Source: Methyloceanibacter sp.
GTDB lineage: Bacteria > Pseudomonadota > Alphaproteobacteria > Rhizobiales > Methyloligellaceae
Reading direction: 5' to 3'
Assembly (NCBI GenBank): GCA_025449615.1
Contig: JANWJA010000046.1
Coordinates: forward strand, 1 to 11,083
DNA length: 11,083 bases
Under the pieces are notes generated by a model that saw nothing but the letters and a program-made list of their open reading frames with translations, was not told the origin of the DNA and did no database searches. The translations under genes and the position numbers were made by a program. Below, in pieces: positions 1-9,528 of the stretch. Position 1 is the first letter of the stretch. Each line of letters starts with the position of its first letter.

Positions 1-113
1 CTTCTCAGCATGAGCCAAGCCTAACGGGCCTACCCCCGGCCCGCAAGCCTCGCTGCCGATCACAATCCGCGTTACCAACGAAATTCGAAGTGTTTGCGAG
101 GGTTTGAGCGGGC

Positions 114-362
114 CTAATCATCCGCTCCTTCTCGACCACCGCATTGATCGGCGATGAGAAACCGATGCTTGCGGTTGGCGAGGATCGTCGAGGATCGTCG
201 TCTTGCCGAACGGAGCGCGCCGCGGAGCCTGAGGCAGCTCTCCTGGAACAGCGTCTTCGACGTGCCGATGCTATGGAATTGTTTTGGGAACGCCTCGCGC
301 GACAAAGGCCAAAGCCTCGTACCCGCTCCGCCGCACAGGATGAACGGCAACACCACACGCAT
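114..362 (-). pseudogene. Truncated remnant of mannose-1-phosphate guanylyltransferase
   Basis: The 82-codon reading frame starts with ATG at 362 and ends at a TAG at 114-116. Residues 6-28 contain FILCGGAGTRLWPLSREAF followed by PKQF. This is the nucleotide-binding signature of GDP-mannose pyrophosphorylases (ManC/AlgA/XanB), which make GDP-mannose from GTP and mannose-1-phosphate. Family members are several hundred residues long, so only the N-terminal tip remains. Residues 59-73 (TILANRKHRFLIADQ) also fit the family. The residues just before them do not fit, and another frame reads FGKTTIL there. A 10-bp tandem duplication at 181-200 lies exactly at this point. After residue 73 the resemblance stops. 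The ATG is 12 bases downstream of the greA stop, so the fragment may still be transcribed with greA. Family assignment is firm; that it is a dead remnant is a strong inference. A frameshift caused by sequencing error is less likely, because no frame continues the protein well beyond position 140. Confidence 0.8.
181..200. repeat. 10-bp perfect tandem duplication in the manC remnant
   Basis: The unit aggatcgtcg occurs twice back to back, and the preceding cg at 179-180 extends the repeated phase. Its length of 10 is not a multiple of three, so gaining one copy shifts the reading frame of the minus-strand manC-like gene at codons 55-61. Confidence 0.85.
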
Positions 363-374
363 AGAGTACTTCGT

Positions 375-848
375 CTATTTGAACTCGACCTTGACCACCT
401 GGTAGGACTTGCCGCCGCCGGGCGTCGACACTTCGACGACGTCCTTCTTGCGCTTGCCGAGCAGGGCGCGCGCCAGCGGCGAGGTGATCGAGATCTTGCC
501 TTGTTTCACATTGGCTTCGACCTCGCCGACGATCCGGTATTTGGCCTTCTCGTCGGTGTCCTCGTCGACCAGCGTCACCGTGGCGCCGAACATGACCAGG
601 TCGCCCTTAAGCTTCGAGGTATCGATAATCTCGGCGCGGCCGAGCTTGTCCTCGAGGTCGGCCATGCGCGCCTCGGTGATGCCCTGCTGCTCCTTGGCGG
701 CATGGTATTCGGCATTCTCGGAGAGATCGCCATGGGTGCGGGCCTCGGCGATCAATTTGATGATGCGCGGGCGCTCCACGGTCTTGAGATGCTTGATCTC
801 AGCCTCGAGCGTAGCATAGCCCTCCGCGGTCATCGGCACTTTGTCCAT
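375..848 (-). CDS. greA: Transcription elongation factor GreA
   Basis: The product is 157 residues, the usual GreA length. GreA enters the secondary channel of paused or backtracked RNA polymerase and stimulates cleavage of the nascent RNA 3' end so that elongation resumes. Residues 1 to about 75 form the N-terminal antiparallel coiled coil. The tip motif [16 protein letters not shown] closely matches the family and contains the conserved acidic residues (D and E of GDLSEN) that position the catalytic Mg2+. Residues from about 80 to the end form the FKBP-like C-terminal domain, which contacts polymerase. The ATG at 846-848 is preceded on the minus strand by AGGGAG about 10 bases upstream. The gene lies 104 bases after carB on the same strand. 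A carA-carB-greA operon is known from Pseudomonas aeruginosa, so cotranscription is plausible. Confidence 0.97.
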   Translation of the reverse strand: MDKVPMTAEGYATLEAEIKHLKTVERPRIIKLIAEARTHGDLSENAEYHAAKEQQGITEARMADLEDKLGRAEIIDTSKLKGDLVMFGATVTLVDEDTDEKAKYRIVGEVEANVKQGKISITSPLARALLGKRKKDVVEVSTPGGGKSYQVVKVEFK

Positions 849-872
849 CTATCGAAGCTCCCTGAGGACCCC

Positions 873-890
873 CCTGGAATACTGTCCAGG
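873..890. repeat. Small inverted repeat in the carB-greA spacer
   Basis: CCTGGA and TCCAGG are perfect 6-bp arms around a 6-base loop, in the middle of the 104-base gap between carB and greA. No T run follows on the minus strand, so it does not look like an intrinsic terminator and would allow read-through into greA. A role in RNA processing or none at all are both possible. Confidence 0.4.
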
Positions 891-952
891 AAATGCCCAG
901 TCTAAGTCAAGAATCGGTTGAAATGCTGAATTCCTAGGCTTTTCGCGGAGAC

Positions 953-4368
<3,416 letters not shown>

Positions 4369-4369
<1 letters not shown>

Positions 4370-5595
4370 CAGCGCTTTTTCTGTTTGTCCATCATCTCGA
4401 CGAAGCGGCCGAAGAGATAATGGCTGTCTTGCGGACCCGGTGATGCTTCGGGATGGTACTGCACCGAGAACACCGGCTTGTCCTTCAATTTTAGTCCCGC
4501 ATTCGAGCCGTCGAACAGTGAGACATGCGTCTCCTCGACATTTGCCGGCAGGCTCCCCCGATCCACGGTGAAGCCGTGATTCATCGAGGTGATCTCCACC
4601 TTGTGCGTCGTGAAGTCCTTCACCGGATGATTGGCGCCATGATGGCCCTGATGCATTTTGCCGGTCTTGCCGCCGAGCGCTAAGCCCAGCATCTGATGGC
4701 CGAGACAGATGCCGAACACCGGCACGCCGGACTCCACCAGCTTCTTGATCTCGGGCACCGCGTACTCGCCGGTCGCCGCCGGGTCTCCCGGGCCGTTGGA
4801 GAGAAACACGCCGTCTGGCTTCCGCTCCAAAATATCTTCCGCCGATGCCGTCGCCGGCACCACGGTCACGCGGCACCCAACCGTCGCTAGCTCGCGCAAA
4901 ATATTCCGCTTTAGTCCGTAATCGACGGCGACGACATGGAAACGCGGCTGCTCCTGTCGGCCATAACCTTCGCCCCAGTGCCACGCCGTCTCGTCCCAGC
5001 TGTAACTCTGGCCGGACGTCACATCCCGGGCGAGATCGAGCCCGACCATGCCGGGGAACGAAGCGAGGTCCCGCTTCAACGCCTTAAGATCGAATTTGCC
5101 GTCAGGATCATGCGCGATCACTGCGTTCGGCATGCCCTTCTCGCGAATCAAAGCGGTGAGCGCGCGCGTATCGACGCCGGTGATCGCGATGATGCCGCGC
5201 GATTTGAGCCAGGTGTCGAAATCCTGCGCGGCACGATAATTCGAAGGTGCGGTGATCTCCGCACGGAGCACGCAGCCGCGCACACCAGGCGCCGCGGCGA
5301 GATTGGACGTCTCGATGTCATCTTTATTGGTGCCGACATTGCCGATATGCGGGAAGGTGAAGGTGACGATCTGGCCCGCATAGGACGGATCGGTCAGCAC
5401 CTCTTGATAGCCCGTCATCGCCGTATTGAAGCAGACCTCGCCGACAGTGACGCCCACGGCGCCCGCGCCCTTGCCCTCGATCAGAGTACCGTCGGCAAGC
5501 AGGAGAAGCGCCGTCGGCCGCTCCTCCGCCCAAGGCTTGGTGTCGCGCGCGCGCGTATTTGCGGCCTGCTGGTCCAGGGTCGAACTCTCCGTCAT
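4369..5595 (-). CDS. carA: Carbamoyl-phosphate synthase small (glutaminase) subunit
   Basis: The product is 408 residues from the chosen ATG. CarA hydrolyses glutamine and passes ammonia through a tunnel to CarB. The N-terminal CarA-specific domain starts with [20 protein letters not shown] and contains [20 protein letters not shown]. The C-terminal half is a class I glutamine amidotransferase. The nucleophile Cys297 lies in [10 protein letters not shown], and His381 and Glu383 lie in SVQYHPEAS, completing the triad; [10 protein letters not shown] also matches. The reading frame can be extended to a TTG at 5661. The ATG at 5595 is preferred because known CarA proteins start shortly before the ALLLLADGT strand and the extra 22 residues look non-conserved. 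Its Shine-Dalgarno sequence (GTGAG just upstream) is weak, so the start is less certain than the gene. The stop overlaps the carB start. A divergent gene, yqeY, lies on the other side. Confidence 0.97.
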
Positions 5596-5662
5596 CTTCT
5601 CACTTATTGGCTGGTCGGCTTCAGCCAGGTTGCAGTTCGTGTGCGAGGTCCTTGGCGTCAAG

Positions 5663-5676
5663 GCTCGCGCGCGAGC
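5663..5676. repeat. 14-bp perfect palindrome in the carA leader
   Basis: GCTCGCG/CGCGAGC is a perfect two-fold symmetric sequence 68 bases before the carA ATG, downstream of the candidate carA promoter. It could be an operator half-site pair or an RNA hairpin. Two smaller inverted repeats follow on the way to carA: CCTTG/CAAGG at 5650-5663 and TGGCTG/CAGCCA at 5608-5627. Confidence 0.5.
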
Positions 5677-5701
5677 GACCGTTCATGCGGGGCGAGACGG
5701 A

Positions 5702-5730
5702 CTCTTAGGGGAGTGGGGCAGCGAGGTCAA
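5702..5730 (-). promoter_or_regulatory. Candidate sigma-70 promoter for carAB-greA
   Basis: On the minus strand TTGACC (5730-5725) is followed after exactly 17 bases by TAAGAG (5707-5702). The -35 box matches the consensus at five of six positions; the -10 matches only moderately. It would give a leader of about 100 bases before the carA ATG. A second GGTCAA-derived TTGACC lies at 5778-5773 but has no acceptable -10 at the right distance. Confidence 0.4.
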
Positions 5731-5851
5731 TGCAAACGCGAAACATTTTCCTGTGAAAACAAAGATTTAGTCGGTCAAAATTGCTTGCTTGGAAGAGGTT
5801 GCTCGGATAGTTTCGGAACTTCCTTCTCGAAACCGCAAAAAACTCCTCACC

Positions 5852-6301
5852 ATGCGCGAGACCATCAATGCTGCCTTGCGACAGGCGACCAAGGCGCAAG
5901 ACAAGCGCCGCATCTCGACGCTCAGGCTGATCTCTGCCGCCATCAAGGATCGCGATATCGCAGCGCGCGGGCAGGGCACGGGGCAGGCGACCGACGCCGA
6001 GCTGCTCGACCTTCTCGCCAAGATGATCAAGCAGCGCGAAGAATCGCAAAAGATCTATGCCGATGCTGGACGTGCCGAGCTCGCACAACAAGAAGCCGAA
6101 GAGATCGTCATCATCCGCGAATATCTGCCGAAGCAGCTCTCCGACGCGGAGATGCAGAAGGCCGTTGCCGATGCGATCGCCGAATCGGGTGCGTCCAGCA
6201 TCAGGGACATGGGCAAGGTGATGGGCGCGCTGAAGTCGAAATATGCGGGGCAAATGGATTTCGGCAAGGCCGGCGCGGTTGTGAAGGCGAAGCTCGGTTG
6301 A
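5852..6301 (+). CDS. yqeY: GatB/YqeY domain-containing protein
   Basis: The product is 149 residues, matching the compact YqeY family. This family is related to the tail domain of the GatB amidotransferase subunit, which helps position tRNA in the glutamine-dependent transamidation complex. The exact role of free-standing YqeY is not established. Family features seen are AQDKRRISTLRLISAAIKD near the N terminus, the helical stretch MIKQREESQKIYADAGR, then IIREYLPKQLSD, and the C-terminal DMGKVMGALKSKYAGQMDFG ending in KLG. The ATG at 5852 was chosen because the family begins with a short Met-Arg-x-x-Ile-like start directly before the AQDKR motif. A TTG 63 bases upstream adds unmatched sequence. 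No strong Shine-Dalgarno sequence is visible before the ATG. The gene is divergent from carA, with 256 bases between the two starts. Confidence 0.93.
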   Translation: MRETINAALRQATKAQDKRRISTLRLISAAIKDRDIAARGQGTGQATDAELLDLLAKMIKQREESQKIYADAGRAELAQQEAEEIVIIREYLPKQLSDAEMQKAVADAIAESGASSIRDMGKVMGALKSKYAGQMDFGKAGAVVKAKLG

Positions 6302-6325
6302 TCTGCACGCTGTCACCGCTCCGTC

Positions 6326-6345
6326 ATGCCGGCGAAAGCCGGCAT
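6326..6345 (+). repeat. REP-like hairpin repeat, copy 1
   Basis: ATGCCGGC and GCCGGCAT form a perfect 8-bp stem around a GAAA tetraloop. The surrounding sequence (gtcatgccggcgaaagcc) has the look of the short dispersed intergenic palindromes of proteobacterial genomes. It lies 24 bases after the yqeY stop and has no T run, so it is more likely a repeat than a classical terminator, although it could protect the 3' end of the yqeY transcript. Confidence 0.8.
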
Positions 6346-6406
6346 CTAGTCCCAAATAAAAAACAAAAAACTCTCCCCCAAGATTGAGTCAGCAGTTTTG
6401 TGCTGG

Positions 6407-6426
6407 ATACCGGCTTTCGCCGGTAT
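6407..6426 (-). repeat. REP-like hairpin repeat, copy 2, opposite orientation
   Basis: ATACCGGC and GCCGGTAT form a perfect 8-bp stem with a TTTC loop, the reverse complement of the GAAA loop in copy 1. The two copies therefore face each other across 61 bases. The stem differs from copy 1 by a paired G-C to A-T change. A weaker third relative follows at about 6440-6461 (cttcgcaggcatgactc). Confidence 0.8.
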
Positions 6427-6598
6427 GACTCGTGCTTTTGCCTACTTCGCAGGCATGACTCAAAATTCGTCAGTCCACGCGCGATCTGAAAATCAAATCG
6501 CTCATTCGGACCACCGCTGCGGCGCGAACGCACGCGGCCATTTGTCAGTGCACTGCAACATATTCGCGTCACTGCGTTGCAATATTGATTCGGCCATG

Positions 6599-6620
6599 GA
6601 GCACGGAACGTTTCGTGCTC
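6599..6620. promoter_or_regulatory. 22-bp near-palindrome just before a Shine-Dalgarno sequence
   Basis: The 7-bp arms GAGCACG (6599-6605) and CGTGCTC (6614-6620) flank an eight-base centre whose core is AACGTT, itself a palindrome. Only one symmetric pair (G6606 opposite T6613) breaks the two-fold symmetry, and in RNA that would be a G-U pair. It ends ten bases before the AGGAGG of the 6641 gene. It could be a repressor operator or a stable hairpin controlling translation; the sequence does not decide between them. Confidence 0.5.
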
Positions 6621-6640
6621 GAGCAAGACAGGAGGCCATC

Positions 6641-7003
6641 ATGTTTGCTCTCACTCGAAAGAAATTCAGCATCTCCACATGCGCTGCGCTCGCGCTGTTT
6701 GCCACCGCATGGCCGGCGTTCGCCGATGAGGTGACGCCCAAATCCATCGGACCCAACCAGCCGGTCATGACCAATGTCGGCGCCAAGCGTGTGCTCACTT
6801 TTTACGTTCCCGAGAACGGGGGCTGCGCCGTGAGCGCGGTGGTTTGGGACATCGATGCCAATACCGGCACCAGCCCATATTCGTCCTCGCGCGTCAGGAT
6901 GGAGCTCAACCCCGGTCAGTCGATGAAGCTCGACACCAGTGGCAATGAGTCGCTCGGTCTGAAATGTGGCGCTAATGGCAAGACGCTGACCCTCGGCAAC
7001 TAG
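6641..7003 (+). CDS. Small secreted (periplasmic) protein of unknown function
   Basis: The product is 120 residues. I do not recognise the family. The ATG at 6641 has a full AGGAGG (6630-6635) five bases upstream, which decides the start over the longer frame that reads through the repeats from 6398. Residues 1-28 form a clear Sec signal peptide: basic RKK at 6-8, a hydrophobic core STCAALALFATAW, and an Ala-Phe-Ala cleavage site before Asp29. The mature part is about 92 residues, has no membrane segment and is rich in Ser, Gly, Asn and Val. It has two cysteines, in NGGCAVSAVVWD and LGLKCGANG, which could form a disulfide in the periplasm. The pattern of short strands and turns suggests a small beta-rich domain. 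It appears monocistronic, with a repeat and a strong terminator downstream and a possible operator upstream. Confidence 0.85.
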   Translation: MFALTRKKFSISTCAALALFATAWPAFADEVTPKSIGPNQPVMTNVGAKRVLTFYVPENGGCAVSAVVWDIDANTGTSPYSSSRVRMELNPGQSMKLDTSGNESLGLKCGANGKTLTLGN

Positions 7004-7005
7004 GA

Positions 7006-7048
7006 GCATCATCCCGAAAAGTTGCAGACTTTTCGGATCAGATGATGC
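7006..7048 (+). repeat. Rhizobial-type palindromic intergenic repeat
   Basis: The inner arms CCGAAAAGT (7014-7022) and ACTTTTCGG (7028-7036) form a perfect 9-bp stem around TGCAG. The outer arms GCATCATC (7006-7013) and GATGATGC (7041-7048) are also perfect, separated from the inner stem by a four-base bulge (ATCA) on one side. This architecture (a GAGCAT-like edge, a CCGAAAAG stem and a matching ATGC edge) is the form I recall for abundant intergenic repeats in Rhizobiales genomes. It begins two bases after the stop of the secreted-protein gene. Confidence 0.75.
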
Positions 7049-7084
7049 GTCAAAGATGCCATCTCTTCTAATTGGCGGACCAGG

Positions 7085-7128
7085 CCGGCCGCGTTTCGGA
7101 CCACTCCGGGCGCGGCCGGTTTTCTTTT
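7085..7128 (+). terminator. Intrinsic terminator after the secreted-protein gene
   Basis: CCGGCCGCG (7085-7093) and CGCGGCCGG (7111-7119) are perfect 9-bp arms. Inside the loop CGGA/TCCG (7097-7100 and 7105-7108) adds a second small stem. TTTTCTTTT follows directly at 7120-7128. This is a textbook Rho-independent terminator. It closes the upstream gene and separates it from dnaG, so dnaG needs its own promoter in 7129-7242, or the hairpin acts as an attenuator. Confidence 0.85.
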
Positions 7129-7197
7129 GTGTGGGATTCGGCGGAGCAGGAGACACAGTTCGTATTTTGTTCTAAAGTGGAAAGCGGTCATAAAGCT

Positions 7198-7215
7198 GAA
7201 AGCCTCGTGGCTTTC
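7198..7215 (+). repeat. Hairpin in the dnaG leader
   Basis: GAAAGCC and GGCTTTC form a perfect 7-bp stem around TCGT, 27 bases before the dnaG ATG. No T run follows, so it is not a terminator. The dnaG start has no clear Shine-Dalgarno sequence (GCGCCCACTCCACCC precedes it), so a leader structure could matter for translation. Confidence 0.4.
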
Positions 7216-7242
7216 GCTCAAGCGGTAGCGCCCACTCCACCC

Positions 7243-9156
7243 ATGAAGTTCCCCGATTCGTTCCTCGAAGAGATCCGCGCCCGGCTTCCCGTGAGCCAGG
7301 TCGTGGCGCGCCGAGTGAATCTGAAACGCCGCGGCCGGGAGTTCGTGGGGCTAAGCCCCTTCAATAAAGAGAAGTCCCCGTCCTTCACCGTCAACGATCA
7401 GAAGGGCTTCTATCACTGCTTCTCCTCCGGCAAGCACGGCAGCATCTTCGATTTCGTCATGGAGACGGAGGGCTTGAGCTTTCCCGAAGCCGTCGAGCGG
7501 CTCGCCGGCGAGGCCGGCATTCCGATGCCAAAGCCAGATCCCCAATATGAATATGCGCAGAAACAGCGCCTCGGCCTCTACGATGCACTCGAAGCTGCCG
7601 CGCGCTATTTCGAAGACGAGCTCAAGAGCAAAGAGGGGCGGGCCGCGCTTGCCTATGCCGAGCGGCGCGGACTACTGCCTTCGACGCTGAAAGAGTTCCA
7701 CTTCGGCTTCGCGCCCGGCGATCGAAGCTCACTGAAGAGCACGCTGCTCGCCAAAGGTTTCAGCGAGACCCAACTGCTTGATGCGGGACTCGTGATCAGG
7801 CCAGACGATGGCCGCGAGACTTACGACCGCTTCCGCAATCGTCTGATCATTCCGATTCTCGACTCCAAGGGGAGGGTAATAGGTTTCGGCGCGCGTACCC
7901 TCGATGATTCCGTTCAGCCGAAATATCTCAACTCGCCGGAGACGTCGCTCTTCGATAAAGGCTCGACCGTCTTCAATTTTGCGCGCGCGCGAGGGCCAGC
8001 CTTCGACAAAAGCGAATTGATCGTGGTCGAGGGCTATATGGATGTGATCGGTCTTGCCCAGGCCGGCTTCGCCAATGCCGTGGCGACGCTCGGCACCGCC
8101 TTCACCGAGCGGCAGATGGAGCTGCTATGGCAGCTCGCGCCCGAGCCCATCATCTGTTTTGACGGCGATCGCGCCGGCGAGGCTGCCGCCGCGCGGGCCA
8201 TCGACCGCATGCTTCCCACTTTGCGCGAAGGCCATTCCTTCCGCTTCGCGTTTCTCCCGCAAGGCTCCGACCCCGACGATCTCGTGCGCAACGAGGGTAG
8301 CGCCGCCTTCACCGCCTGTCTCAACGCCGCGATTCCTCTGATCGACGCGTTGTGGTTCCGCGAGATCGGCGCGCAACCGCTCGACACGCCGGAGCGCCGC
8401 GCCGCGCTCGAAGAGCGCTTCAACCATCTGCTGGGCACCATCACCAATAATCGCGTCGCCGATCATTATCGCCGTGAAGTCAAGGATCGCCTGTTCGGTC
8501 TGTGGCGCGGCAAGGCGGGGCAGAAGACGAAAGCGCCCGGCAAGTCGCTGGCGAAGTTTGAGAAGGCGTCGCCACGCCCCGCACGGCGGGCCACGCCATC
8601 GCCTGCGGGCTTTTCCACCACGGTGATCCTCGCGCTGATGCAGCATCCTTGGCTGCTCGACCGGTTCGCCGACGAGGTCGCGGACCTCGAGGTCATACAG
8701 AAGCCGCTCGCCGAGCTTCTGGGGGCGCTGATCCATATTGTGCTGGAGCGGCCCGGCATCCGCGCCGAATCGCTTGCCGAAACGCTCCGCGCCAGCCGCC
8801 ACGGCAAATTGCTGTCACGCCTCGAGCAGGCAAGCGCCTTCAAGCGCCTCGCCTTCCTGCAAAGCGATGCCGAACATGCGCTGGTGGAGGAGCAATTCGT
8901 CGAGTTGCTGTTCCGCTGGAAGTCCCTGCCGGCGCTCAGGCGCGAGATCGACGACATTGCCCTTGCCCTGTCCGACGGCACCGCGGCCGAATTCGAGCAA
9001 TTCGCGCTGCTGCAACAACAGGTTGCAGGCGCAGGCGCCCAGCACCTCAAGGACGATGCCGGCGATCAGAAGGCCGCCAAGCGCTTCGAGGAGACCATTG
9101 CCCGGCTCAAGGCTGAGCGGATTTCGGGCCAGCGAGGCCGCCGCGTGCAACGCTAA
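7243..9156 (+). CDS. dnaG: DNA primase
   Basis: The product is 637 residues and makes the RNA primers for chromosome replication. The order is an N-terminal CHC2-type domain (1 to about 100), the RNA polymerase/Toprim core (about 115-370), and a C-terminal helicase-interaction region (about 455-637). Catalytic motifs are present: Glu264 in VVEGYMDVIG, and Asp307 and Asp309 in CFDGDRAGE, which bind metal. The zinc motif is degenerate. The usual CPFH is SPFN (38-41) and the usual CxxC is CFSS (59-62), so three of four zinc ligands are gone while the surrounding KEKSPSFTV and GFYHCF are kept. I believe this is typical of Rhizobiales primases rather than a local defect. The ATG at 7243 fits the family start MKFPDSFLEEIRARLPV. 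An in-frame GTG at 7207 is an alternative. rpoD lies downstream on the same strand. Confidence 0.98.
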   Translation: MKFPDSFLEEIRARLPVSQVVARRVNLKRRGREFVGLSPFNKEKSPSFTVNDQKGFYHCFSSGKHGSIFDFVMETEGLSFPEAVERLAGEAGIPMPKPDPQYEYAQKQRLGLYDALEAAARYFEDELKSKEGRAALAYAERRGLLPSTLKEFHFGFAPGDRSSLKSTLLAKGFSETQLLDAGLVIRPDDGRETYDRFRNRLIIPILDSKGRVIGFGARTLDDSVQPKYLNSPETSLFDKGSTVFNFARARGPAFDKSELIVVEGYMDVIGLAQAGFANAVATLGTAFTERQMELLWQLAPEPIICFDGDRAGEAAAARAIDRMLPTLREGHSFRFAFLPQGSDPDDLVRNEGSAAFTACLNAAIPLIDALWFREIGAQPLDTPERRAALEERFNHLLGTITNNRVADHYRREVKDRLFGLWRGKAGQKTKAPGKSLAKFEKASPRPARRATPSPAGFSTTVILALMQHPWLLDRFADEVADLEVIQKPLAELLGALIHIVLERPGIRAESLAETLRASRHGKLLSRLEQASAFKRLAFLQSDAEHALVEEQFVELLFRWKSLPALRREIDDIALALSDGTAAEFEQFALLQQQVAGAGAQHLKDDAGDQKAAKRFEETIARLKAERISGQRGRRVQR

Positions 9157-9213
9157 AGCCAATGGTCGTTGACCCGGCACTCCTCTTGCAAGGCCTCCGC
9201 GGAGCAAAAAATC

Positions 9214-9528
9214 ATGGAAGACATGGCGTTTGCGGCCTTGACTCTGGGTGCCATCCTCGCCAATTCCATAGGACAAGAGCCTGAAATATGGGAAGCCGCG
9301 AGGCCTCGCGAGGGGGAACGTGGCACATGGGTTGAGCTTGCCGCCCGCGGGGCTCGCGTGGCGGCAGAGGGCGTTGGGCTTATGTCCGCCGCTATTGCTG
9401 GGCTCATTCCTTATCGCCCCATTTGGGGCAAGTTGTTCGGGGAGCGTTTCGTGAAGCCGGGCGCCCGCTTGGTTAGAGATGTTTGCGGGCTTTTGGCGGC
9501 GGAACGCTCATGCTTAAGCGGCGGTTAA
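9214..9528 (+). CDS. Doubtful small ORF between dnaG and rpoD
   Basis: The 104-codon frame starts with ATG at 9214, with GGAG (9201-9204) nine bases upstream, and ends in TAA at 9526-9528. I do not recognise the product. It begins MEDMAFAALTLGAILANSIG and contains a moderately hydrophobic stretch, GVGLMSAAIAGLIPYRPIW, too weak to call a membrane span. There is no signal peptide. Codon use is less GC-biased at third positions than in dnaG or rpoD (several CTT, GTT, ATA, AGA, TTA), which argues for a young or non-coding ORF. In its favour are the spacing from dnaG, the reasonable ribosome binding site, and an otherwise long 479-base gap. A TTG 45 bases upstream would add residues with no support. 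Confidence 0.35.
   Translation: MEDMAFAALTLGAILANSIGQEPEIWEAARPREGERGTWVELAARGARVAAEGVGLMSAAIAGLIPYRPIWGKLFGERFVKPGARLVRDVCGLLAAERSCLSGG
9297..9310. repeat. 14-bp perfect palindrome CGCGAGG/CCTCGCG
   Basis: This two-fold symmetric sequence lies inside the doubtful small ORF. A shorter perfect palindrome, CTCCGCGGAG, lies at 9195-9204. No T run follows either one, so they are not terminators for dnaG. Confidence 0.45.

Larger units (their letters stand above)
6302..6640. other. 339-base spacer between yqeY and the secreted-protein gene
   Basis: I see no protein gene here. The first half holds the repeat pair at 6326-6345 and 6407-6426, with A-rich DNA between them, and a weaker third relative. 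The second half (about 6540-6635) is the upstream region of the 6641 gene. It holds a perfect 10-bp palindrome CAGTGCACTG (6546-6555), two CACTGC boxes 19 bases apart (6551 and 6570), and a 22-bp near-palindrome (6599-6620). I could not assign a convincing -35/-10 pair. Confidence 0.6.

Noticed and set aside
144..905. 253-codon plus-strand ORF over greA and the manC remnant
   Set aside because: It is antisense to a clear greA, with the low-complexity Arg/Leu/Ala composition of a high-GC shadow.
877..910. Minus-strand TTGACT before greA as a promoter
   Set aside because: No acceptable -10 hexamer occurs at 16-18 bases; the nearest AT-rich words are too far away.
4370..4984. 205-residue N-terminal extension of CarB
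   Set aside because: It overlaps carA entirely in another frame and matches no CarB start; [10 protein letters not shown] at 4369 fits the family.
5705..6355. 216-codon minus-strand ORF over yqeY
   Set aside because: It is antisense shadow of yqeY, which is supported by family motifs.
4936..6387. 483-codon plus-strand ORF from carA through yqeY
   Set aside because: It is antisense to carA, crosses the divergent promoter region and reads yqeY out of frame.
6398..6640. 81-residue N-terminal extension of the secreted protein
   Set aside because: It translates the hairpin repeat (WIPAFAGMT, a familiar false peptide from such repeats) and would bury the signal peptide; AGGAGG supports the start at 6641.
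7072..7242. 57-residue N-terminal extension of DnaG
   Set aside because: It translates the terminator stem and T run; MKFPDSFLEEI at 7243 matches the family start.
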